Below are positions 1 through 7,671 of a stretch of 64,000 nucleotides of DNA, one piece after another. The stretch comes from Chryseosolibacter sp964551035 (lineage in GTDB: Bacteria > Bacteroidota > Bacteroidia > Cytophagales > Cyclobacteriaceae). Numbering within the stretch: the first letter of the stretch is position 1; every line of letters starts with the position of its first letter. Location: NCBI GenBank assembly GCA_964551035.1, contig CAZKBK010000022.1, positions 1-64,000 of the forward strand, in the 5' to 3' direction. Made by a program: the position numbers and the translations under genes. The notes under the pieces are model-generated. The model was not told where the DNA came from. It made no database searches and saw nothing but the letters and a program-made list of their open reading frames with translations.

Positions 1-541
1 TATCGCGGGGAGTCGGGCATTTGATGTTCTTATTGGAAGCCATTTCCGTCCGGGGGAAAACCAGAACTTGCAGCGAAAGCTTATTCGCAGACCAGAATCA
101 ACGATTTGGGTTGACTTTCAAATTTCCAGGCCCCCAAGCACGTGCGTACAATCCCAACAATTAAATGGAATTCAAATTACCGGGGTGAGCTATCAGGACA
201 GCTCCGTTAGGAGCTTCCTGTTGTAGAACATAAAACCCCAACGAACCACCGGGCTCCGTAGGAGCCTCCGATAACGCACGCTGCTACCAGATGCGCAGTT
301 GATCTACGCGCAAATCTTTCTGGAAGGCGAGGGGAGCATTGTTTTGAAAACGATTTGCCATCCCTTGCACAATGCGTCCTCGGAGGCTCCTATGGAGCCG
401 GCTTCATCCGTTAACGGGAATTTCTACCAATAGGTGGCTCCTAACGGAGCCACAATCGCAAAACTATGGTAACGATCTGATCAGCCGAACGATCTCGCAG
501 GAGTATCCGCAAACCTTCCCCGGACAGCAATGGTTGAAGCG
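1..541. other. Gene-free left edge with palindromes
   Basis: I see no convincing coding frame here; the short open frames have no recognisable domain. The stretch lies downstream of murA on the minus strand and holds four short GGCTCC-type palindromes, listed separately. It may be the 3' flank of the murA operon or a repeat-rich spacer. Confidence 0.5.
200..452. repeat. Four dispersed GGCTCC/GGAGCC palindromes
   Basis: Near-perfect palindromes of 15-18 bp lie at about 200-215, 252-266, 385-399 and 435-452. All share the core ggctcc...ggagcc with a 3-4 base centre (gttag, gta, tat, taac). Four copies in 250 bp is more than chance. They resemble REP-like extragenic palindromes and might act as small hairpins in the murA 3' region. 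Function is unknown. Confidence 0.6.
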
Positions 542-1846
542 TCAAATCCGCTCAATATCGGCCCCGATCGCGCGCAGCCGCTGGTCGATGTTCTGGTAGC
601 CGCGGTCGATCTGGTCAATGTTGGAAATTTCGCTGACACCGGATGCCGACAGTGCCGCGATCAGCAACGCCACGCCTGCACGTATGTCGGGCGAGGCCAT
701 CTTGATACCGCGTAGTGACTGACGCCGGTCGAGTCCGATGACGTTGGCCCTGTGCGGGTCGCACAAGATGATCTGCGCCCCCATGTCAATGAGTTTATCG
801 ACAAAGAACAACCTGCTTTCGAACATCTTCTGGTGAATCAGCACGGTGCCCTTCGCCTGCGTGGCGACAACGAGTACAATGCTCAGCAAGTCAGGGGTAA
901 ATCCAGGCCACGGCGCATCGGCAATGGTCAGGATGGATCCGTCGATGAAGGTGTCGATTTCGTATCGCTCCTGCGCGGGGATGTGAATGTCATCGTCCCG
1001 GACCTCCATCCTGATGCCGAGGCGACGGAACGTTTCGGGGATCACCCCCAGCATGTCGGTGCGACAGTTTTTAATGGTGATTTCCGACTGAGTCATCGCC
1101 GCCAGGCCGATGAAGCTGCCGATCTCGATCATGTCGGGAAGCAGCGTGTGCTCGGTGCCGCCGAGTTTGTCGACGCCTTCAATGGTCAGGAGGTTAGAAC
1201 CGATTCCGGAGATCTTCGCCCCCATGCGGTTGAGCATCAGGCAGAGCTGCTGAAGGTAGGGCTCACAGGCCGCGTTGTAGACGGTTGTCGTGCCTTTGGC
1301 CAGCACCGCCGCCATGACAACGTTGGCCGTTCCCGTCACCGAGGCTTCGTCCAGCAGCATGTAACAGCCTTTGAGGCCGGTGGCGTCGATGTGGAATAGG
1401 TGTTCTTCGGCGTCGAAGTTGAACCGGGCGCCGAGTTTCTGAAAGCCCAGGAAGTGCGTGTCAAGCCGGCGCCGCCCGATCTTGTCACCGCCCGGCTTCG
1501 GTATCGACGCCTTGCCGAAACGCGCAAGGATGGGTCCGAGCAACATCACCGACCCGCGCAAGGCCGACGCTTTGGCGCGGTAAGCGCTGGTCTGGAGAAA
1601 AGCGGTATCGACGTTCGACGCGGTGAACCGGTAGCTTTCCGGACTGAGTTTTTCCACCTTACAACCCAGGTCTCCCAACAGGTCGATGAGTTTGTTTACA
1701 TCGACAATGTTTGGAATGTTGCTTATCGTAACCGGTTCCGGGGTAAGGAGGACGGCGCTGAGGATCTGCAGTGCTTCGTTCTTTGCACCCTGGGGGACGA
1801 TCTCTCCCCTCAGTCTTTTTCCACCGCGTATTCTGAAAATACTCAT
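542..1846 (-). CDS. murA: UDP-N-acetylglucosamine 1-carboxyvinyltransferase
   Basis: This 434-residue protein is full length for MurA, the cytoplasmic enzyme that transfers enolpyruvate from PEP to UDP-GlcNAc in the first committed step of peptidoglycan synthesis. The N-terminal motif around QGAKNEALQ carries the catalytic Lys/Asn, and the inside-out alpha/beta barrel repeats continue to the end. The catalytic loop reads PGGDKIGRRRLDTH at residues 118-131, so Asp121 stands where fosfomycin-sensitive enzymes have Cys. The gene follows the DUF4290 gene by 39 bases on the same strand, probably as one transcript. Start ATG at 1846 gives the normal N-terminus (MSIFRIRGG). Confidence 0.97.
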   Translation of the reverse strand: MSIFRIRGGKRLRGEIVPQGAKNEALQILSAVLLTPEPVTISNIPNIVDVNKLIDLLGDLGCKVEKLSPESYRFTASNVDTAFLQTSAYRAKASALRGSVMLLGPILARFGKASIPKPGGDKIGRRRLDTHFLGFQKLGARFNFDAEEHLFHIDATGLKGCYMLLDEASVTGTANVVMAAVLAKGTTTVYNAACEPYLQQLCLMLNRMGAKISGIGSNLLTIEGVDKLGGTEHTLLPDMIEIGSFIGLAAMTQSEITIKNCRTDMLGVIPETFRRLGIRMEVRDDDIHIPAQERYEIDTFIDGSILTIADAPWPGFTPDLLSIVLVVATQAKGTVLIHQKMFESRLFFVDKLIDMGAQIILCDPHRANVIGLDRRQSLRGIKMASPDIRAGVALLIAALSASGVSEISNIDQIDRGYQNIDQRLRAIGADIERI

Positions 1847-1885
1847 CGGGTTGTTAACGCTGTCTGTGTTTGAAAGTGGCGGATC

Positions 1886-2581
1886 CTATTGATCTCTGCG
1901 CCTGCGGAAATTCCCGCCTTTGTGACCACCCTTGTTGAACTGGCGATGGCCGCCCTGGCGTTGTCCGCGCTCGCGATCACCACGCTCACCCTGGCCTTTG
2001 CCGGGCTTCTTGCGTTCCTTGTAAAGCTTTTCAAAGAGGTTTTCTTCGCGTATTTTTTCAATCGTTGTTCTCAGCGCGCCACCTGACATGTCCTGGATGT
2101 CCTTAAGGATAACCGAGTCGTCAAGGGTCTCTTTATTCCAGTTGCCGTAGAAAGTCTTCATCAGTTTGCCGAGATAGATGATGGCATCCTCGCGCTCTTG
2201 CGGATCTTCCTTCTTGAGGGCTTCTTTAACGAGTTTCTCGATGTTCTTCCCGTAGTGTTTGAACCGGACCTGGCTCTGGGGGTAGTCGACTTTGTCGGGT
2301 TTCTTAAAAAGGATGTCGCGTTCGGGGACGGGGTAGGGGCTGTTGATGTCGAGGTTGAAGTCTGCGATGATGTAGAGGTCATCCCAGACGCGCTGCGGAT
2401 TTTCGGGCTGCTCTTTGACGGTAGGTGTTAACTGTTTGATCAGCTCGATCAGCGTGTAGGCCATCTCCGTCCGCTTATCCTTATCCGGAACATTCCGGAT
2501 ATATTCCACGAGCTTCTGGACATTCCGGCCGTATTCCTTAAGGATAATGAATGGCCGCTGTGTATTGTAATCGGGTTCCAT
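1886..2581 (-). CDS. DUF4290 domain-containing protein
   Basis: A 231-residue cytoplasmic protein of the DUF4290 family, which is typical of Bacteroidota and often sits beside murA. No signal peptide or membrane segment is visible. The body (about residues 1-180) is helical and charged; the last ~40 residues form an Arg/Gly/Gln-rich tail (GQGERGDRERGQRQGG and onward), suggestive of RNA or protein binding. I chose the ATG at 2581 (MEPDYNTQRPF) over an upstream in-frame start because the family begins there and the extension is low quality. Molecular function is not known. Confidence 0.85.
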   Translation of the reverse strand: MEPDYNTQRPFIILKEYGRNVQKLVEYIRNVPDKDKRTEMAYTLIELIKQLTPTVKEQPENPQRVWDDLYIIADFNLDINSPYPVPERDILFKKPDKVDYPQSQVRFKHYGKNIEKLVKEALKKEDPQEREDAIIYLGKLMKTFYGNWNKETLDDSVILKDIQDMSGGALRTTIEKIREENLFEKLYKERKKPGKGQGERGDRERGQRQGGHRQFNKGGHKGGNFRRRRDQ

Positions 2582-2797
2582 AAAAAATGTTAGCGTGCTG
2601 AATTTTGTGTGTTGTAAATAAATATCTGTCGTTGGGTGACAAGCCTGACCCACTCAGGGTTCTGACGCGGGCTGTCTGAAGGGCGTCAAATGCTCTTGAA
2701 GATGAGTATTTCGGTCGCAAAATAGCGGATATTTTTTCAACATCCCAATTTTTGCCTTTGGTAACCGCTGCCTGGTGACCGTTCACCCGCGACCGTG
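2582..2797. other. Intergenic, helicase to DUF4290
   Basis: A 216-base gap between the end of the helicase gene and the start of the DUF4290 gene on the minus strand. It probably contains the promoter for DUF4290-murA, but I could not identify a convincing -33/-7 pair or a terminator hairpin by eye. Confidence 0.3.
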
Positions 2798-5059
2798 TTA
2801 ACTCACGATACGAAGTTTGGCGAAGCTCAGCAGGAGTGTTTTTTCGCCCACATCGTTGAAATTGATCCTGGCCTTCTTGTCGGCGCCTGAGATGTCCATC
2901 TGAACCACCGTGCCGAACCCGAATTTGGGGTGCTCAACTTTCATACCCGCCTGCAGGCCGGAGGTATCGCTGGGAGTGAAGTCTGCGGGCGCTTTGTAGG
3001 TAGTGGTCGTTTTTTTACGGACAGGCGCGGACGAAATCGTTTTTTTGATGCCGTTGACGAGGCTTCGGGCGTATTGACCGGGCGGGGGCGCCGACTCCAG
3101 CCCGCCAAAGCGCGTGCTGACCTTGATGAAACGCTGGTCTACATCGTCGAGGAAGCGGCTGGGTTCGCAATTCTTCAAGCGGCCGAACCGGTAACGGGTG
3201 AGGGCATACGACAGGAACAGCCGCTTCTGCGCCCTGGTGATCGCGACATAGAACAGCCTGCGTTCCTCTTCCAGGTCTGCGCGGCTGCTCAACATCATTT
3301 GCGAGGGGAAGAGGTCTTCCTCCAATCCGACAATATAGACGTACTTGAACTCGAGTCCCTTCGCCATGTGGATGGTCATGAGGGTCACTTTATCCGGGTC
3401 GGAGTCCTTGTCATCGTCCTGGCCGGTAACGAGCGACACCTCCTGCAGGAACGCACCGAGACTTTTGTCCTCGCGTTCCGGATCGACCGTGAATTCCTTG
3501 ATGGCATTCAGCAATTCCTGAACGTTTTCATATCGGCTGAGGCCTTCGACCGTCTTGTCTTCATAGAGTTCGCGCAGCAAACCCGACCCTTTTGCGATCT
3601 CGAAAGCGGCCTCATACGCATCCTTGCGTTCAATCTCCAACTGGAAGCGCTTCATCATGGCCACAAAACCCTCGATTGGGTTGGCCGCCCGCCCGCCAAC
3701 AAACGGGGACGGGTTTTGAAGGATTTCCCAGATGCTGGTGCCATGGTCATTGGCGGCAACCACGATCTTGTCAACCGTGGTATCGCCGATCCCTCTTTTT
3801 GGCAAGTTGATGATCCTTCGGAATGATGCCTCATCCTGTTGATTGAGGGCATACCGCAGGTAGGCGAGGAGGTCCTTGATCTCCTTTCGCTGATAGAAGG
3901 AGAGGCCGCCGATGACTTTATATTTGATGTTCATCCGGCGCAGCGCTTCTTCCATCGCGCGCGACTGGCTGTTGGTGCGATAGAGAATCACAAAATCGCT
4001 GAACCTGACCTGGTGCTGCATCTTTTCCTCGAAGATTGAAGATGCTACCAGGCGTCCTTCTTCATTGTCAGACACCGCCTTGATGAGTTCGATGAGGTTT
4101 CCCTCTTCATTGGCGGTCCAGACATCCTTGGGGAGTTGCGCGCGGTTGCGCTTGATCACCGAGTTGGCTGCGTTGACAATATTTTGCGTTGAGCGGTAGT
4201 TTTGTTCGAGCTTGATGACCTTCAATTCCGGATAGTCGCGCTCGAAGTTCAGGATGTTGGTGATGTCGGCGCCGCGAAATGCGTAGATGCTTTGCGCATC
4301 GTCCCCGACCACGCAGACGTTTTCCCGCACGGAGGCGAGCTTGCGAATAATATAGTACTGGCAGAGGTTGGTGTCCTGGAACTCATCAACCAGCACATAG
4401 TGAAATCTGTGCTGGTATTTGTTCAACACGGCCAGGTGTTCCTTGAAGAGCTTATCGGTGTTGAAGAGGAGGTCGTCAAAATCCATGGCGCCGGCCTTGA
4501 AACAGCGCAAGGCGTAGGCCTTGTAGATGTGGCCGATCTCGGGGCGCATGTTGGCGGCGTCGTCGCCCATCAGTTCGGCGTTGGCAAGATATTCCTGCCA
4601 GCCAATGAGCCGGTTTTTTGCGGCGGAAATTCGATTATAGACCGTGGTCGGTTTGTAGGCCGTGTCGTCCAGGCCCATCTCCTTGACGATCGACCTGATC
4701 AGCGACTTCGCGTCGTCGGTATCGTAGATCGTGAAGTTGCTGGGATAGCCGATGTGCTGCGCCTCCGCGCGGAGGATGCGCGCGAATACGGAGTGAAAGG
4801 TACCCATCCACAAATTGCGGGCATCCGAGCCGACGACCGATTCGATACGCTCGCGCATCTCCTTTGCGGCCTTGTTGGTGAATGTCAGCGCCAGGATGTT
4901 GAATGGGTCCACATTTTTTTCATGCATCAGGTAGGCGATGCGGTACGTGAGCACCCGCGTCTTTCCGGAACCAGCGCCGGCGATCAGCATGCAAGGGCCT
5001 TCAGTATTCAAAACCCCCTCAAGCTGAGGCTCATTCAAACTCGCGAGATAATCAGTCAT
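2798..5059 (-). CDS. UvrD/PcrA-family DNA helicase
   Basis: A 753-residue superfamily 1A 3'-5' DNA helicase, normal length for PcrA/UvrD. Visible motifs, in order, are the Walker A AGAGSGKT near residue 27, motif Ia LALTFTNKAAKEM, Walker B DEFQDTN, the QNYRST motif, TIHMAKGLEF, and YVAITRAQKRL in motif VI. The C-terminus (from about VEHPKFGFGTV) looks like the Tudor-like RNA-polymerase-binding domain of PcrA, linking it to nucleotide excision repair and transcription-replication conflicts. An ATG at 5059 (MTDYLASLNEPQ) is preferred over an upstream TTG at 5071. I cannot separate PcrA from UvrD naming without a tree. Confidence 0.95.
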   Translation of the reverse strand: MTDYLASLNEPQLEGVLNTEGPCMLIAGAGSGKTRVLTYRIAYLMHEKNVDPFNILALTFTNKAAKEMRERIESVVGSDARNLWMGTFHSVFARILRAEAQHIGYPSNFTIYDTDDAKSLIRSIVKEMGLDDTAYKPTTVYNRISAAKNRLIGWQEYLANAELMGDDAANMRPEIGHIYKAYALRCFKAGAMDFDDLLFNTDKLFKEHLAVLNKYQHRFHYVLVDEFQDTNLCQYYIIRKLASVRENVCVVGDDAQSIYAFRGADITNILNFERDYPELKVIKLEQNYRSTQNIVNAANSVIKRNRAQLPKDVWTANEEGNLIELIKAVSDNEEGRLVASSIFEEKMQHQVRFSDFVILYRTNSQSRAMEEALRRMNIKYKVIGGLSFYQRKEIKDLLAYLRYALNQQDEASFRRIINLPKRGIGDTTVDKIVVAANDHGTSIWEILQNPSPFVGGRAANPIEGFVAMMKRFQLEIERKDAYEAAFEIAKGSGLLRELYEDKTVEGLSRYENVQELLNAIKEFTVDPEREDKSLGAFLQEVSLVTGQDDDKDSDPDKVTLMTIHMAKGLEFKYVYIVGLEEDLFPSQMMLSSRADLEEERRLFYVAITRAQKRLFLSYALTRYRFGRLKNCEPSRFLDDVDQRFIKVSTRFGGLESAPPPGQYARSLVNGIKKTISSAPVRKKTTTTYKAPADFTPSDTSGLQAGMKVEHPKFGFGTVVQMDISGADKKARINFNDVGEKTLLLSFAKLRIVS

Positions 5060-5318
5060 ATCAACCCGCAAATTAAACTATCCGCGTGACGGAATAATTC
5101 AGATTCACGGATTTTTGCCGGGATTTTCTTCCCACTTCAAGCTTTGGATTCGCCATTGGATTGAATACGTTCATAATCAAAAAATTGCCGCCGCCCGCTT
5201 TTCAAACCTTGCGAAATCATGCCGCTGATTTTTGTAGACCGAAGGGAAACCAGACTTGCTCAATACCGGCTACGGCCGGACGCGCGGCCCGCGGGGAACA
5301 AAATGTGACGAAGCTGTG

Positions 5319-5326
5319 TATCTTTG
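5319..5326 (+). promoter_or_regulatory. TAnnTTTG -7 box abutting a start codon
   Basis: The octamer tatctttg matches the Bacteroidota primary sigma -7 consensus TAnnTTTG and ends only three bases before the ATG at 5330. If used, transcription would start at or inside the first codon, giving a leaderless mRNA. No TTG -33 element is evident at the usual 19-21 base spacing, so this may be coincidence. Confidence 0.3.
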
Positions 5327-5329
5327 CGT

Positions 5330-5926
5330 ATGATCAAAGTCGGGGAAGTGCTCATATCGGACGACATCAGGGACAAGGAGTTCGTCTGCAACCTGGAGAA
5401 ATGTAAAGGTGCCTGCTGTGTCGAAGGCGACTACGGCGCCCCTCTTGAAGAGGGTGAACTTGAGATCCTTGAGGAAATCTACCCCAGGATAAAATCCTAC
5501 CTGTCCGACGCGGGAAAAAAGGTGATTGAAAAAGAAGGCGTGTACACGGTCGATGATGACGGTGAACTCTGTACGCCGATCATTGACGGGAGGGAATGCG
5601 CTTACGCGATTTATGACAAGAAAGGTGTCCTCAAGTGCGGCATAGAACAGGCGTACAACGACGGCAAGATCGCGTGGAAAAAACCCATCTCTTGCCATCT
5701 CTATCCCATTCGCGTATCGAACAAGAAATCCTTTGAAGCGCTTAATTACCACAAATGGCACATTTGTTCTCCAGCGTGCGCGCTTGGACGTGAATTGCAG
5801 GTGCCCATCTACAAATTCTTGAAAGAGCCCCTCATCCGAAAATACGGACAGGATTGGTACGACGAGCTGGTTCGCCTTATCGAAGCGCCAGGGGTAGCTT
5901 CGAAAAAAAAGAAGTCTGCTGATTAG
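5330..5926 (+). CDS. DUF3109 family protein
   Basis: A 198-residue protein of the DUF3109 family, common in Bacteroidota. Cysteine-rich segments are clear: CNLEKCKGACC near the N-terminus, then single or paired Cys at LCTPIIDGRECAY, LKCGIEQAY, SCHLYP and HICSPACALG. The pattern resembles metal- or Fe-S-binding YkgJ/Cys-cluster proteins. No signal peptide or membrane helix is visible. Start chosen at the ATG at 5330 (MIKVGEVLI), not the upstream TTG at 5324. Its stop overlaps the convergent stop of the neighbouring minus-strand gene by a few bases. Biochemical role is unknown. Confidence 0.85.
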   Translation: MIKVGEVLISDDIRDKEFVCNLEKCKGACCVEGDYGAPLEEGELEILEEIYPRIKSYLSDAGKKVIEKEGVYTVDDDGELCTPIIDGRECAYAIYDKKGVLKCGIEQAYNDGKIAWKKPISCHLYPIRVSNKKSFEALNYHKWHICSPACALGRELQVPIYKFLKEPLIRKYGQDWYDELVRLIEAPGVASKKKKSAD

Positions 5927-7671
5927 AGTTTTGGCATAAGCCAAAGCACTCCACCGCTCAAAAGGAACATCGCATAAAATATCCAGAGCGGCAGGGGTGT
6001 GAACGCCCTTGCTGTCGTCGTGTCGACGTGTTTGTCGACACTTAACCGTCGGGTTGCTGCGATCCGGTGTGCCAGGGCGAGGGATCTCCATTCGTTTTGT
6101 TTTGAAACGTAGAAATTGTTCCTGGCGGCTGAATCACCGTCCAATGCCAGGGAATGCCATCCGTGTTGTCCGGCCCAGAACTTCCCATACCAAAGGTTAT
6201 CAATTTGGTGATCTTCCCTTACCGGAAGGGTCACCTCGTTGTGCGTGACCTTGGGCGCTCCGCCGGACGTGAGTACGTGGAACGCGACTGGTTCGTCTGC
6301 ATAGTGTGGGAACGGTGCGTCCATGACGATGCGGCGATCCCGTGGCTGCGTCCGGGACACCTTTTCAAGCAGGGGTATCCAAAGTTCCGTGTAATGCAAT
6401 GCGTCTCCCTTCAGCGCCAGCGCATAGGTCTGTTGCGCCAGATGAAACCCGACTTTCCCAAGGCCGTGAAATGTATAACCTGAAATTGTTCGTTTACCGG
6501 CCTTCAGTACGGGCACCAGTTCGCGCTCACCCTCCGCCTGCAACGGCACGACCGGAATAACCGCCTTACCGGCCGGCATCCGGATGTGGGCGGTGTCTTT
6601 GGGATTGCTTCTCCAGCCAACGTCAAGCAATGCCTTTGTTCGGCGATGCCCTGCGGGTGATTCATTGAAGAGCATGATGACGCCGAGGCCGGCATCCACC
6701 GCCCGCTGAAGGCGTTCGAATTCCGAGGCTGGGAGATCATTCAACGCATCGGTGTCGATGATGACGAGGTCGAAGTCAGCAAGCGCTGATTCGCTCAGCG
6801 TGTAAAGGGATTGTGCGTCGCGATTGACATACTCGAAACGGAATTTGTCGAGCGAATACGCGTACCGCAAGAGAAGACGGTGTTGTTTCTCGAGTAGCAC
6901 CTTGAGTTGACGCGACTCGAAAGTGGGATAGCCGAGCAGGAAGAGAACATCAAGTTGGAGCCGGTCGCGCGCGATAATCGGGATATGGCCAACCGTGTCG
7001 CCGTCGAGATAGAGGGTGTAGCGGAATGAGCCCGTTTCTTTTGGATTGATTTCAAGGCTGAAAGGACGGACACCGGCGGCGCAAGTCACCGAATCTTCCA
7101 CGCCTCCCGGGCCTTCAATGTGCAACGTGCGAGGTTTTTCAAGGTTGTTAAGGATGCCGCGGATAGTCATCGGCCTTCCCACGACCGCGTCGTCATCCCA
7201 ATCGAGCTGCACGACGCCGTCGGGCAGCGGTGCTGGTGCAAAGGCAAAGGCTGCGTCGCCGATGGCGTCGCGTTCACTCGCGTTAAGCCCATATCCCGCG
7301 ATGAGGCTGAGACCGGGGCCGATGACGCCCAGTGCGTTGGGCGAGGCTTCGACTGATCTCTCATAGGGCTCCGTGCCGTCCGTGTGATAGATTTTCACGC
7401 CGGGTGTGGCCGCCACGAGGCTGTCGATCCTGCGTACATCGTAACCAGGGGTAAGCAAGACCATCTGACCGGACGTTTCTTTGATGACGCCCGGCCTGAG
7501 CAACGCTCCGGCTATTGCGGCGGTCATGACTATGGCGCAAAGCACACGCAGGCCTTTGCGGGGGGACTTCCGGCGTACCTCCATCCACAGCAGCGCACCA
7601 AGCATGATCAGGATGGCGGCACCTGATACCAGATCCGGCCAAACGGGATTCAATTGCATCACTTCCTTCAT
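5923..7671 (-). CDS. GATase-like-fold membrane protein of the MoxR operon
   Basis: A 582-residue protein with two N-terminal membrane helices (about 12-29 and 40-58), a large extracytoplasmic part and one C-terminal helix (about 558-577). The central region around DFDLVIIDTDALNDLP followed by GLGVIMLFNE resembles the class I glutamine-amidotransferase-like fold often seen in BatA/vWA operon partners, without an obvious catalytic Cys. It is the last gene of the DUF4159-MoxR-DUF58-BatA-DUF4175 operon; its ATG overlaps the upstream stop by ATGA, so translation is coupled. It probably helps form an envelope complex with the BatA-like and DUF4175 proteins. I cannot assign an activity. Confidence 0.75.
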   Translation of the reverse strand: MKEVMQLNPVWPDLVSGAAILIMLGALLWMEVRRKSPRKGLRVLCAIVMTAAIAGALLRPGVIKETSGQMVLLTPGYDVRRIDSLVAATPGVKIYHTDGTEPYERSVEASPNALGVIGPGLSLIAGYGLNASERDAIGDAAFAFAPAPLPDGVVQLDWDDDAVVGRPMTIRGILNNLEKPRTLHIEGPGGVEDSVTCAAGVRPFSLEINPKETGSFRYTLYLDGDTVGHIPIIARDRLQLDVLFLLGYPTFESRQLKVLLEKQHRLLLRYAYSLDKFRFEYVNRDAQSLYTLSESALADFDLVIIDTDALNDLPASEFERLQRAVDAGLGVIMLFNESPAGHRRTKALLDVGWRSNPKDTAHIRMPAGKAVIPVVPLQAEGERELVPVLKAGKRTISGYTFHGLGKVGFHLAQQTYALALKGDALHYTELWIPLLEKVSRTQPRDRRIVMDAPFPHYADEPVAFHVLTSGGAPKVTHNEVTLPVREDHQIDNLWYGKFWAGQHGWHSLALDGDSAARNNFYVSKQNEWRSLALAHRIAATRRLSVDKHVDTTTARAFTPLPLWIFYAMFLLSGGVLWLMPKL

